Assembly (NCBI GenBank): GCA_022763165.1
Contig: JALEGO010000412.1
Location: 1-32,632, forward strand
Direction: 5' to 3'
From: Flavobacteriales bacterium
Lineage (GTDB): Bacteria > Bacteroidota > Bacteroidia > Flavobacteriales_G > JALEGO01
DNA length: 32,632 nucleotides
This document shows, piece by piece, positions 8,990-17,666 of the stretch. A model generated the notes under the pieces. That model was not told where the DNA came from and did no database searches. It saw only the letters and a list, made by a program, of their open reading frames with translations. Every line of letters starts with the position of its first letter. Positions within the stretch are counted from its first letter, which is position 1. Position numbers and translations under genes: made by a program.

Positions 8990-10085
8990 TTCCGCGAATT
9001 TCACAATGGTATGATACCCTGTCCTCAAGTTTATTGGGTATAATTCTGCTTGAGTTTCTGCCGCACAATTTAATGCTTTCCAGCTTGGAAAGGTTTAATA
9101 GTGGGCTTAAGTCTAGAACATCGTTACAAACCCAAACTTCCCTCAACTCTTGTAATTTATGAATGCCCAAAGGGATGCTATCCGAGCATGGTATGAGCAA
9201 TGTTTCAAGACTCTTTAATTCCCATAACATTTCTGGGTCTTCTAGATGTCTTATGAATAAGTTTTTTAAAGATTTGAGCGTCATGAAACTGGTTGGAACC
9301 TGTTTCAAACTACATTGGATTTTGATTTCCTCAAGATTTTTCAATCCCGACAAAGCTTTAAAGTCATTGACTTCGGGTCCACCCGTTTTCAATATAGACA
9401 ATGACCTTAGGCCATCAAGAGTAGAAATTTCGTTGGGCAATTTCGTTAACGAAGTGCTTCGAATTAACAATTCTTCAATGGCAAGATCTTCTATTGGGGA
9501 GAAGTCATATAACTCATTAGCATCCCAAATTTGAAACTTCCGTAACTTTCTGAAATTTGATATTTCGCTTGGGATTTTGTCAATATTTCCCCACAGTGTA
9601 AGCTCTTCAATGTTCTCAAGGGCTTTGATAGAACTAAAGTCAACTTTTCTAATTTTTTCAGAATAATATTGAGTAGATAATCCCCTAATATCAAAACTTA
9701 GTTTTTTTAAATTCTTACAAAGGGAGAGGGCCTCGGGTAATTCGGATATAGATGCTTGCTCGATATGGACTTCTTCAATCATTTCCTTATTCCTTATGCC
9801 CTCCAGAACCTCATCCATCGGAAATGCATTCTGTATAAAATAAATGCACCTTAGACTGTCAAAATCCTTTAGCTGAAAAAAATTGAGCGTGTCTCTAAGC
9901 CCAGAAAATTTAAGCCCTCTTATTTGGGCTTTGTTTTCTTGAAGCAAAGCTTCAGAAAAACAATATGCGAGTTCTTGACAATCCAAATCAATACATGTAG
10001 GGCCAAGACACTCATAGCTTGAGGTTTGGTATAAACAGGAACTCATCATAATCCCTAAAACAAGATGTATCAGTTTGATTTTCAT
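8979..10085 (-). CDS. Leucine-rich-repeat lipoprotein
   Basis: This is a 368-residue exported LRR protein. The chosen ATG at 10085 gives a lipoprotein signal peptide (MKIKLIHLVLGIMMSSC) with a lipobox ending at Cys17. An open extension to 10376 exists but runs antisense to the VOC gene and lacks a signal. From about residue 95 there are irregular LRR units (LENIEELTLWGNIDKIPSEI, LPNEISTLDGLRSLSI, LKNLEEIKIQCSLKQVP, LKSLETLLIPCSDSIP, LSKLESIKLCG), resembling the LRRs in other Bacteroidota surface proteins; the partner is unknown. The Cys-rich start of the mature protein (ECLGPTCIDLDCQELAYC) suggests disulfides. The last 11 bases overlap the convergent adhesin gene. A weak -7-like TAACTTTA lies at 10102-10095. 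Confidence 0.85.
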   Translation of the reverse strand: MKIKLIHLVLGIMMSSCLYQTSSYECLGPTCIDLDCQELAYCFSEALLQENKAQIRGLKFSGLRDTLNFFQLKDFDSLRCIYFIQNAFPMDEVLEGIRNKEMIEEVHIEQASISELPEALSLCKNLKKLSFDIRGLSTQYYSEKIRKVDFSSIKALENIEELTLWGNIDKIPSEISNFRKLRKFQIWDANELYDFSPIEDLAIEELLIRSTSLTKLPNEISTLDGLRSLSILKTGGPEVNDFKALSGLKNLEEIKIQCSLKQVPTSFMTLKSLKNLFIRHLEDPEMLWELKSLETLLIPCSDSIPLGIHKLQELREVWVCNDVLDLSPLLNLSKLESIKLCGRNSSRIIPNKLEDRVSYHCEIRGTNE

Positions 10086-10151
10086 AGTAAACCATAAAGT
10101 TACACAACTTGAATTAACAAACTCTGCCCCAGCTGGATCGAAAAGACTCTT

Positions 10152-10159
10152 TATATTTG
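10152..10159 (+). promoter_or_regulatory. -7 box of the VOC/sulfatase operon (TATATTTG)
   Basis: This exact TAnnTTTG match ends 16 bases before the ATG at 10176, implying a very short leader. No TTTG is seen at the expected -33 distance, so the assignment rests on the -7 box alone. Confidence 0.45.
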
Positions 10160-10175
10160 AGCAATAATATATTAC

Positions 10176-10565
10176 ATGGCAAAAATTACTGGAGTCGGAG
10201 GGGTGTTCTTTAAAGTTAAGGATCAAGATGAAACCCACAAATGGTATAAAGAAAATATGGGTCTCGATATCGGACCTTACGGAGCAAATTTTGCATGGAG
10301 AGACCTTGAAAGTGACGCTAAGAAATATACTGTTTGGAGCACTTTCAAAAGAGATACAGACTATTTTGGAAACCAAGAATACATGATCAATTATAGAGTG
10401 GATAATCTTGAAGAAATGATATCCGAACTAGAAAAGAAAGGTGTTTCTTTGGTGAAGCCAATGGAAACCTATGAGTATGGTAAGTTTGCATGGGTGGAGG
10501 ATCCTAACGGAATTAGAATGGAGCTTTGGGAACCAATAGATGATAAACTAGGTATTGAAGAATAA
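10176..10565 (+). CDS. VOC-superfamily (glyoxalase-like) protein
   Basis: This is a 129-residue single-module vicinal-oxygen-chelate protein. The N-terminal strand and helix (GVGGVFFKVKDQDETHKWY) and the C-terminal half (LEEMISELEKKGVSLVKP, then YGKFAWVEDPNGIRMELWEP) follow the usual beta-alpha-beta-beta-beta layout. The ending DPNGIRMELWEP contains the glutamate that is normally a metal ligand. Such proteins include lyases, isomerases and resistance proteins, and nothing here picks one function. It is the first gene of a likely operon: its last 11 bases overlap the start of the sulfatase gene. Confidence 0.85.
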   Translation: MAKITGVGGVFFKVKDQDETHKWYKENMGLDIGPYGANFAWRDLESDAKKYTVWSTFKRDTDYFGNQEYMINYRVDNLEEMISELEKKGVSLVKPMETYEYGKFAWVEDPNGIRMELWEPIDDKLGIEE

Positions 10566-12168
10566 AGTTAAATTCTCTATTGTTGCTGGCATAGGACTAA
10601 TGTCAATCTATGCCTTAAAACCTTGTCATAAATCTGATTTTCATATTTTGTATAACCAAGACTTGGTCAATGCTCGTCTTGAGTACCTAAAAACGAAAAA
10701 ACCTCCCACCAAAAGAACAATATCTTCTCCTCCAAACATCATTTTAATTCTAGCAGATGATCTGGGTAAAACCGATATCTCAACTTATGGAAGTGAATTG
10801 ATAAAAACCCCAAACATCGATAAAATTGCGAATGAGGGGGTCAAATTCACTGAAGGTTATATTACCTCTCCAATTTGTGCTCCCTCAAGGGCCGGTTTAA
10901 TTACTGGAAGATACCAACAACGGTTCGGCTTTGAACATATCATACATGAACGTTATCCGAAAAACAAACTCGAATATTGGTATTTTAAAACCTTTATGAA
11001 AACTGGAGATTGGCAAGTGCGAGAAGAATTTGTAAAGCCATGTCAAGAAGACATTTTTAAACAGGGTCTTCCCCCCTCAGAAATCACCCTTTCCGAGATC
11101 CTACAAAAGAACGGTTATAAAACGGCCTGTATCGGGAAGTGGCACCTAGGATATAATGAATCTGCAATCCCAATTAACCGAGGCTTTGATTATCAATATG
11201 GTTTTTATGAAGCCTTTACACTTTATAGTGATCCAAAAGACGATAGCATCATTAATCAAAAACACGACTATTTTGCTGATCAACATATATGGAAACAAGG
11301 ACGGAAAGGCAATTGCGCTATAAGAAGAAATCATCATGCTATTCATGAGGATCAGTTTTTAACCGAAAAGCTAGCTAACGAAGCTGTTGATTTTATAAAT
11401 AAAAATAAAGACTATCCCTTTTTCCTGTATGTTCCCTTCCTCACTCCACATACTCCTTTTCAAATCACAAAGAAGTACTTTGATCAATTTGATCATATCG
11501 AAGATCGAAACAAAAGAGTTTATCTAGCAATGATCAAGTCTCTGGATGATGCTATCGGTCAGATTTTAGATGGTGTTGAAGACAATAACCTATCAAACGA
11601 AACTTGCATCATTTTCCTAAGTGACAATGGTGGGGCAACTTATACAAAAGCAACAGATAATGCTCCGCTGAAAGGAGGAAAGTTTACAAACTTTGAAGGT
11701 GGATTAAATGTTCCATTCATCATCAAATTTCCAAATGACCAAGTGAGTTCAAGAGTTTATCAAAAACCGGTTTCTTCTTTGGATATTATGCCAACAATCC
11801 TAGCATTAAGTGGCATCAAAGCTCCAGAAGATAGAAATTACGATGGTGTTAACCTTATACCATTTATTACAGATTCCACCGCTAAAAACCCACATCCAAA
11901 TCTATACTGGAAGAGCGGCTACAATATGGCTATTAGGCAAGACAATTGGAAACTGGTTATCGATAACAAAAGCAAGTCCAAGGCATTGTACAACCTAAAA
12001 GTCGATAAGTCTGAAATAAACAATTTAATCCAAGCAAATTCGTTAAAAGCAGAAGAACTTGAATCTCAACTTGACGAGTGGAAAAAGGATCTAAAGGATC
12101 CATTTTGGCCTTATGTTATGGATTATAAATATGAATTGGCGGGAGATACTTTCTATTTCCCTTTGTAA
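10555..12168 (+). CDS. Type I sulfatase (formylglycine-dependent arylsulfatase family)
   Basis: This is a 537-residue exported sulfatase that would remove sulfate esters, in this setting plausibly from sulfated algal or host polysaccharides. The motif CAPSRAGLITGR has the Cys that is converted to formylglycine (C108; C-x-P-S-R). Metal ligands are visible at D68-D69 (ILADDLG) and D357-N358 (SDNGGATY), and the family signature IGKWHLGY is present. The N-terminus (VKFSIVAGIGLMSIYAL) is hydrophobic and suggests export. The start is TTG, overlapping the VOC gene by 11 bases; the next in-frame ATG would cut the signal region, so TTG is preferred. No formylglycine-generating enzyme is in the window. 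The class is certain, the substrate unknown. Confidence 0.93.
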   Translation: MKNKVKFSIVAGIGLMSIYALKPCHKSDFHILYNQDLVNARLEYLKTKKPPTKRTISSPPNIILILADDLGKTDISTYGSELIKTPNIDKIANEGVKFTEGYITSPICAPSRAGLITGRYQQRFGFEHIIHERYPKNKLEYWYFKTFMKTGDWQVREEFVKPCQEDIFKQGLPPSEITLSEILQKNGYKTACIGKWHLGYNESAIPINRGFDYQYGFYEAFTLYSDPKDDSIINQKHDYFADQHIWKQGRKGNCAIRRNHHAIHEDQFLTEKLANEAVDFINKNKDYPFFLYVPFLTPHTPFQITKKYFDQFDHIEDRNKRVYLAMIKSLDDAIGQILDGVEDNNLSNETCIIFLSDNGGATYTKATDNAPLKGGKFTNFEGGLNVPFIIKFPNDQVSSRVYQKPVSSLDIMPTILALSGIKAPEDRNYDGVNLIPFITDSTAKNPHPNLYWKSGYNMAIRQDNWKLVIDNKSKSKALYNLKVDKSEINNLIQANSLKAEELESQLDEWKKDLKDPFWPYVMDYKYELAGDTFYFPL

Positions 12169-12190
12169 CTGGCACGAAATTTGGAGTTTC

Positions 12191-13003
12191 ATGAAAAAGA
12201 GGATTATGAAAACTACGATTTTTTGCGCAACTGCCTTGCTCACATTAAGCACTATTGGTCAGAACCCCAAGAGTTCAGCAAAACACCAAATCACTCCAGC
12301 AGAACACCTCGCTTTTCAAAGAGGTGAAGTTCTGGAATATCGAGTTCACTACGGGTTCGTTGATGCCGGAAACGCACGTATGGAAGTTTCTATGAGTGCT
12401 GATGAAGTCAACGGAAGAACAGCTTACAAATTTGTCGGTACCGGAAAAAGCAACAAGTTTTTTGACATGTTCTTCAAGGTAAGGGATTATTATGTGTCTT
12501 ACATGGATGAAGAAAATCTTACACCCTTAAAATTTGTAAGACGAGTGGATGAAGGGGGGTATAAAATCAAACAAGATTACATTTTCCATCCTGACAGCAA
12601 TAAAGTGGATAACGGGAAAGGCCAGATCGTAGATGTTCCTATAGACGTCCAAGACATGATTTCTGCTTTCTATTATGCCCGAAATTTAGACATGACCGGA
12701 GCTCAAATTGGAGACATCTTTGGTTTACCCTGTTTTCTGGATGATGAAATTTGGGAACTACAAATGAAGTATCTGGGTACAGAAACGCTGAAGGCAGATC
12801 TGGGCAAGTTCGATTGTCTAAAGTTTGCTCCAGTTGTTCAAAAAGGTAGGATTTTTAAGGACGAAGAAGATCTAGTCGTATATATCACAAACGATAAAAA
12901 TAGAATTCCCGTTCAAGCCAAAGCCAACATTCTTGTTGGATCTATTAAAATGGACCTTACCAGTTATGGTGGATTAGCGCATCCAATTGCAAAACTCAAA
13001 TGA
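12191..13003 (+). CDS. DUF3108 domain protein, exported
   Basis: This 270-residue protein matches the DUF3108 family, periplasmic proteins of unknown function common in Bacteroidota. The mark is the segment LAFQRGEVLEYRVHYGFVDA soon after a signal peptide (TTIFCATALLTLSTIGQ). The rest is rich in beta strands (FVGTGKSNKFFDMFFKVRDY, FVRRVDEGGYKIKQDY, RIPVQAKANILVGSIKMDL). I chose the ATG at 12191, which follows a GGAG at 12183-12186; the frame is open back to 12113, but that part overlaps the sulfatase and has no signal. The ATG at 12206 is an alternative. It starts 22 bases after the sulfatase stop, so co-transcription is likely. Confidence 0.85.
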   Translation: MKKRIMKTTIFCATALLTLSTIGQNPKSSAKHQITPAEHLAFQRGEVLEYRVHYGFVDAGNARMEVSMSADEVNGRTAYKFVGTGKSNKFFDMFFKVRDYYVSYMDEENLTPLKFVRRVDEGGYKIKQDYIFHPDSNKVDNGKGQIVDVPIDVQDMISAFYYARNLDMTGAQIGDIFGLPCFLDDEIWELQMKYLGTETLKADLGKFDCLKFAPVVQKGRIFKDEEDLVVYITNDKNRIPVQAKANILVGSIKMDLTSYGGLAHPIAKLK

Positions 13004-13019
13004 TGATATTTTTGGCGAT

Positions 13020-13187
13020 CCTTGAACCCGAATTCTCGGTTCAAGGCGCTGTGTCCAATACTATCTTTATTCTGGACTAAATCCCGAACCGGTTCTCACA
13101 AAAACCTCAACCCAAGTCCCGAATAAAGGATATCCTTTCCCATCGCTATCGCAAGCCTTTTCCAATAATCAGCCCAGATGAGCTGGG
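13020..13187. repeat. Cluster of four palindromes between the DUF3108 gene and ileS
   Basis: The 219-base gap holds four inverted repeats. CCTTGAACC/GGTTCAAGG (13020-13028 with 13038-13046, 9-base loop) could be a terminator hairpin for the upstream operon, but no T-run follows. GAACCGGTTC (13086-13095) and AAAGGATATCCTTT (13125-13138) are perfect palindromes. CCCAG-ATGAG-CTGGG (13173-13187) is a short hairpin. They could be terminator or leader structures of ileS or a degenerate dispersed repeat; nothing decides between these. Confidence 0.5.
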
Positions 13188-13194
13188 AATTCAT

Positions 13195-13202
13195 TAATTT
13201 TG
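13195..13202 (+). promoter_or_regulatory. -7 box of the ileS promoter (TAATTTTG)
   Basis: This exact TAnnTTTG match lies just after the palindrome cluster and 20 bases before the TTG start of ileS. No clear TTTG lies at -33. If used, the palindromes are upstream of the transcription start and would act as operators or as the previous operon's end, not as leader RNA. Confidence 0.45.
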
Positions 13203-13222
13203 CATGACTAAACGGAAATGCG

Positions 13223-16200
13223 TTGAATTACAAGGAATACAAAGAATTGGATTTAGCCAAATTGGCTGAAGAAGTAGGTGATCAATGGAAAAAGGACAAC
13301 ACCTTCCAGAAAAGTATTGATTTAAGAGAAGGAAAAGAACCTTTCGTTTTCTACGAAGGTCCTCCCTCGGCCAACGGCAGACCAGGTATCCACCATGTCA
13401 TGGCGAGAACCATTAAAGACATCTTTTGCCGATACAAAACGCAAAAAGGTCATCAAGTCATTAGAAAAGCCGGATGGGATACGCATGGATTACCAGTAGA
13501 GCTAAGCGTAGAAAAAGAACTTGGAATCACCAAAGAAGATATTGGCACTAAAATTTCTATCGAAGAATACAACCAAAAGTGCCGTGAGTCCGTGATGAAA
13601 TACACAGACCTCTGGTCAGAGCTTACAGACAAGATGGGGTACTGGGTTAACATGGACGAGCCCTACATTACCTACGAAAACAAATACATAGAATCCGTTT
13701 GGTGGTTATTAGGGCAACTTTTTGATAAAAACATGCTCTATAAAGGGTACACCATCCAACCTTATTCTCCAAAGGCAGGAACAGGACTCAGCACACATGA
13801 ATTAAACCAACCAGGTGCCTATCGCGATGTTAAGGACACCACAGTTACCGCTCAATTTCTTGTTAAAGACTCCAGCCGGAAGCAAAGTCTTTTGGGTACG
13901 GATGATGCTTATATACTAGCCTGGACAACAACTCCTTGGACATTGCCTTCCAACACAGCACTTGCTGTTGGTCCAAAAATCGAATACACACTCATAGCCA
14001 CATACAATCCGTATACCTTTGAAAGGGTAAATGTCATCCTTGCAACAGACCTTGTTGGGAAACACTTCAAAGCCGAGCATGAAGAACTTCCCTTTGATGA
14101 TTACAACTCAGGTGATAAAAAAATCCCATATAAGCGTTTAAAAACATTTTTAGGGACTGATCTGGTTGGCCTAAAATACGAACAACTTTTGCCTTACACA
14201 ATCCCAAGCGAAAATCCCGAGGACGCTTTTCAAGTGATAGAAGGAGACTATGTGAGTACCGAAGATGGTACTGGAATCGTCCATATTGCTCCAACATTTG
14301 GAGCGGATGATGCTCGTGTCGCAAAGGCGGCTGGAGTACCACCAATGCTGGTCGAAGATGCCAACAAAAAACTCGTTCCACTAGTCGACTTGCAAGGAAA
14401 ATTCGTTGATCAAATGGGTGATTTGGCTGGCAAATTTGTCAAAAATGAATATTACGATGAAGGGCAAGCTCCAGAAAAGTCTGTTGATGTGGAAATTGCC
14501 ATTCAACTTAAAGAAAGAAATCGAGCTTTTAAAGTTGAAAAATATCAACATAATTATCCGCACTGCTGGCGAACAGATAAGCCGGTTCTTTATTATCCTC
14601 TAGATTCTTGGTTTGTCAAAACTACAGAAGTAAAAGACCGTTTGATTGAGCTCAACAAAACTATCAACTGGAAGCCCGCTTCTACCGGCACAGGACGTTT
14701 TGGGAATTGGCTTGAAAATCTACAAGATTGGAATTTATCACGCTCAAGATTCTGGGGTATTCCAATTCCAATTTGGACATCTGAAGACAAAACTGAAAAC
14801 ATTTGTATTTCGAGTGTAAGTCAGCTTAAAGAAGAAGTCGAAAAATCCATACAGGCCGGGCTAATGACTTCCAACCCATTGGAAAAGTTCGATCAAAATG
14901 ATATGTCCAAAGAGAACTATCTAAGTTTCGATTTACATAAAAATGAGGTTGATAAAATCATATTGGTATCACCTTCTGGAAAACCAATGACGCGAGAAAG
15001 TGATCTCATCGATGTTTGGTTTGATTCTGGTTCTATGCCCTACGCACAATGGCACTATCCATTTGAAAACAAAGAGCTCATTGATAACAATAAACACTTC
15101 CCTGCAGATTTCATTGCTGAGGGGGTTGACCAAACCAGAGGTTGGTTCTTCACGCTTCACGCGATCGGAACAATGTGTTTTGATTCAATCGCCTATAAAA
15201 ATGTCGTTTCAAATGGTCTCGTATTAGACAAGAAAGGCCAGAAAATGTCAAAACGATTAGGTAATGCAGTAGATCCTTTTGAAACCTTGTCCAAATATGG
15301 TCCAGATGCCACCAGGTTTTACATGATTACAAATGCTCAACCATGGGATAATTTGAAATTTGACCAAGAGGGTATTACCGAAGTTCAAAGAAAGTTCTTC
15401 CGTGCTCTTCACAACACCTATTCGTTCTTTTCGTTATATGCTAATGTTGATGGCTTTGACTACACAGATGCTCAAATTCCGATTTCAAATAGACAGGAGA
15501 TTGACCGATGGATTATATCTAAATTAAATTCGCTGATCGCCACAGTAGATAAGGCTTATGTTGATTACGAACCAACCAAAGCGGGAAGAGCCATTCAAGA
15601 GTTTGTTGTAGATCACTTGAGCAACTGGTATGTTAGACTTTGTAGGAAACGTTTTTGGAGAGGAGATTATTCAGAGGATAAAAAAATGGCTTACCAAACT
15701 CTTTTCTCTTGCTTAAAAGTAGTGGCTCAGTTGGCCGCACCAATTGCTCCTTTTTATGCTGAACGCTTATTCCAAGACCTTCAGGCCAAAGAAGAAAACC
15801 CTCAATCAGTGCATATTGAACACTTCCCTGTTCCTGACTCATCAGTTATTGATAAAGCCTTAGAAGAAAAAATGTCTATCGCTCAAAAAATAAGTTCGAT
15901 GATTTTGAGTTTAAGGAAAAAGGAGAAAATCAAAGTGAGACAACCACTACAAAAGATTATTATTCCTGCCTTAGACGATAATTTCAATAAATACATTTCA
16001 GAGGTAAAAGATCTTATTCTAAATGAAGTGAATGTAAAGGAGCTCGAAGTCATGGAGGACACTAGTGGTTTGATTGTGAAGTCTATAAAGCCTAACTTCA
16101 AGACCTTAGGCCCAAAATATGGTAAACTAATGAAGCAAATTGCAGGGGCAGTACAAGGGTTTGGAGAAAACGAAATATCAAGTTTAGAGTCTGGAAGCTT

Positions 16201-16600
16201 GGAGATTTCTGTTGAAGGTGAAAGCGTAACGCTGAACTCCGAAGATGTGGAAATTCTGGTGCAAGATATCCCTGGGTGGCTTGTTTCAACGGAAGGAAAG
16301 TATACCGTTGCCCTTGATATTCAGATAAGTGAAAGTCTTAAAGAAGAAGGTATTGCAAGAGAGCTTGTCAATAGAATTCAAAACCTAAGGAAGGACAAAG
16401 GCTTAGAGGTAACGGACAAAATAGATTTAAGGATACAGTCACAAGAAGTTTTAGAGAAGGCCGTCAACAACAACCTTCAATATATTTGCTCTGAAACATT
16501 AGTGGCTAATTTTGAGTTTGTTGATGAATTAAATGGTAACGGAATTGAAGTGGATCTTAGTGATGACTTGAAAACAATTATTTATATTAGTAAGAATTAA
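13223..16600 (+). CDS. ileS: Isoleucyl-tRNA synthetase, type 2 (eukaryote-like)
   Basis: This cytoplasmic enzyme charges tRNA-Ile. At 1125 residues it fits the long IleRS2 group. The N-terminal signature region GPPSANGRPGIHHVMAR places G-I-H-H (residues 55-58) where the class I HIGH motif belongs. The KMSKS loop is KMSKR (674-678), and the editing (CP1) domain lies between about 180 and 400. GWDTHGLPVE and the C-terminal half also look type 2. The start must be TTG at 13223: an in-frame stop lies at 13205-13207 and the next in-frame ATG is beyond the catalytic motif. It heads an operon with a TraR/DksA-like gene 11 bases downstream and then lspA. The identity is certain; the GXHH motif is discussed in the findings. 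Confidence 0.97.
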   Translation: MNYKEYKELDLAKLAEEVGDQWKKDNTFQKSIDLREGKEPFVFYEGPPSANGRPGIHHVMARTIKDIFCRYKTQKGHQVIRKAGWDTHGLPVELSVEKELGITKEDIGTKISIEEYNQKCRESVMKYTDLWSELTDKMGYWVNMDEPYITYENKYIESVWWLLGQLFDKNMLYKGYTIQPYSPKAGTGLSTHELNQPGAYRDVKDTTVTAQFLVKDSSRKQSLLGTDDAYILAWTTTPWTLPSNTALAVGPKIEYTLIATYNPYTFERVNVILATDLVGKHFKAEHEELPFDDYNSGDKKIPYKRLKTFLGTDLVGLKYEQLLPYTIPSENPEDAFQVIEGDYVSTEDGTGIVHIAPTFGADDARVAKAAGVPPMLVEDANKKLVPLVDLQGKFVDQMGDLAGKFVKNEYYDEGQAPEKSVDVEIAIQLKERNRAFKVEKYQHNYPHCWRTDKPVLYYPLDSWFVKTTEVKDRLIELNKTINWKPASTGTGRFGNWLENLQDWNLSRSRFWGIPIPIWTSEDKTENICISSVSQLKEEVEKSIQAGLMTSNPLEKFDQNDMSKENYLSFDLHKNEVDKIILVSPSGKPMTRESDLIDVWFDSGSMPYAQWHYPFENKELIDNNKHFPADFIAEGVDQTRGWFFTLHAIGTMCFDSIAYKNVVSNGLVLDKKGQKMSKRLGNAVDPFETLSKYGPDATRFYMITNAQPWDNLKFDQEGITEVQRKFFRALHNTYSFFSLYANVDGFDYTDAQIPISNRQEIDRWIISKLNSLIATVDKAYVDYEPTKAGRAIQEFVVDHLSNWYVRLCRKRFWRGDYSEDKKMAYQTLFSCLKVVAQLAAPIAPFYAERLFQDLQAKEENPQSVHIEHFPVPDSSVIDKALEEKMSIAQKISSMILSLRKKEKIKVRQPLQKIIIPALDDNFNKYISEVKDLILNEVNVKELEVMEDTSGLIVKSIKPNFKTLGPKYGKLMKQIAGAVQGFGENEISSLESGSLEISVEGESVTLNSEDVEILVQDIPGWLVSTEGKYTVALDIQISESLKEEGIARELVNRIQNLRKDKGLEVTDKIDLRIQSQEVLEKAVNNNLQYICSETLVANFEFVDELNGNGIEVDLSDDLKTIIYISKN

Positions 16601-16611
16601 ATTGTAGGAAT

Positions 16612-16995
16612 ATGGCTAATAGTGAAAAAACTAGATACTCAGATGCTGAACTCCAAGAGTTCAAAGCTATCATTCAGACAAAACTAGAGGCAGCTCATAA
16701 AGATCTTGAAGAGCTGAAATCTAGTATTTCTCATGAAAATGATCATGGCACCAATGACACCTCTCCTACATTTAAATTGATGGAAGATGGCTCAGATGTT
16801 TTGTCGCGTGAAGAAACAGCACAGTTGGCAACACGACAAAAAAAGTTTATCAAACATCTTGAGGATGCTTTAATTAGAATTGAGAATAAAACTTATGGCG
16901 TTTGCAGGGCAACGGGAAAACTCATTTCTAAAGAAAGATTGAAAATTGTTCCTCACGCCACATTAAGCATTGAGGCTAAAAATTCTCAGCAATAA
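16612..16995 (+). CDS. TraR/DksA-family protein without a full zinc finger
   Basis: This 127-residue protein has the coiled-coil helices of DksA/TraR proteins (LQEFKAIIQTKLEAAHKDLE, then ETAQLATRQKKFIKHLEDAL) and the C-terminal signature YGVCRATGKLISKERLKIVP followed by HATLS. DksA relatives bind RNA polymerase through its secondary channel and alter transcription with ppGpp. Here only one cysteine (C98) remains of the usual four-Cys zinc site, a form I associate with Bacteroidota. It sits between ileS (11 bases upstream) and lspA (8 bases downstream), an order often seen in this phylum. Whether it acts on RNA polymerase is inferred from the family. Confidence 0.88.
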   Translation: MANSEKTRYSDAELQEFKAIIQTKLEAAHKDLEELKSSISHENDHGTNDTSPTFKLMEDGSDVLSREETAQLATRQKKFIKHLEDALIRIENKTYGVCRATGKLISKERLKIVPHATLSIEAKNSQQ

Positions 16996-17003
16996 TCCAG
17001 AAA

Positions 17004-17603
17004 TTGCGGCTTCCCCTTATCGTAATTTTTCTAGTTCTTTTGGCAGACCAAGCGCTTAAAGTTTGGGTCAAAACGCATATGTATTATGGAACAGATTTTC
17101 CAGTTTTTGGTGATTGGTTCTACATTCATTTTGTTGAAAACCGGGGAATGGCCTTTGGCCTGGAGTTAGGAGGCGATTGGGGAAAAATAGCATTGAGCAC
17201 TTTTCGCGTAATTGCAGCGATTGCAGGATTTTGGTATATTTCGAAACTTGTAAAGCAGGGCGCACATAAAGGTTTTATTGTTTGTATTGCATTAATATTG
17301 GCTGGAGCCATTGGAAACATTCTCGACAGTGCGTTTTATGGTCTTCTATTCAGTGAAAGTAACCGCTTTGAAATTGCCGAGTTCTTACCTCAAGCAGGAG
17401 GTTATGCTCCTTTTCTTTATGGAAATGTTGTCGACATGCTTTACTTTCCAGTAATTGATACGGTTTTACCAGAGTGGGTACCTTTCCAGGGAGGACAAAG
17501 GTTTGTCTTTTTTCAGCCTGTTTTCAATATTGCAGATTCTGCCATTACTATTGGCGTGATTATCATTTTAATCTTTCAAAAATCCTTTTTCCGAAGGATC
17601 TAG
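17004..17603 (+). CDS. lspA: Lipoprotein signal peptidase II
   Basis: This inner-membrane aspartic protease cleaves signal peptides of diacylglyceryl-modified prolipoproteins. Several membrane segments are visible (LPLIVIFLVLLADQALKVWV at the start; GFIVCIALILAGAIGNILDS; AITIGVIIILIFQ at the end). The catalytic aspartates are D144 in GNVVDMLYFP and D178 in FNIADSAITIG, with the family motif ENRGMAFG near residue 46. The insertion between the catalytic motifs (VLPEWVPFQGGQRFVFFQ) makes it longer than the E. coli enzyme, as I recall for Bacteroidota. The start is TTG, eight bases after the TraR/DksA-like gene. Several predicted lipoproteins in this window would be its substrates. Confidence 0.95.
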   Translation: MRLPLIVIFLVLLADQALKVWVKTHMYYGTDFPVFGDWFYIHFVENRGMAFGLELGGDWGKIALSTFRVIAAIAGFWYISKLVKQGAHKGFIVCIALILAGAIGNILDSAFYGLLFSESNRFEIAEFLPQAGGYAPFLYGNVVDMLYFPVIDTVLPEWVPFQGGQRFVFFQPVFNIADSAITIGVIIILIFQKSFFRRI

Positions 17604-17666
17604 TACACATCACAAAACCAAAGGCGCATTTCATAAACTTGTTGGCATTCGCACTGGATCTTTCCA

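Noticed and set aside
10086-10376. A 97-residue N-terminal extension of the LRR protein
   Set aside because: It is antisense to the VOC gene and its own promoter box, has no signal peptide, and the downstream ATG at 10085 gives a clean lipoprotein signal.
12113-12190. An earlier ATG for the DUF3108 gene
   Set aside because: It overlaps the sulfatase end and places 26 extra residues before the signal peptide; the ATG at 12191 follows a GGAG.
13020-13046. A hairpin as intrinsic terminator after the DUF3108 gene
   Set aside because: The 9-base stem is good but no T-run follows on either strand, so I list it only as a repeat.
16612-16995. The TraR/DksA-like gene as a pseudogene because it lacks zinc cysteines
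   Set aside because: The frame is intact, the signature region is well kept, and loss of the four-Cys site is, to my knowledge, usual in this phylum's ileS-linked copies.
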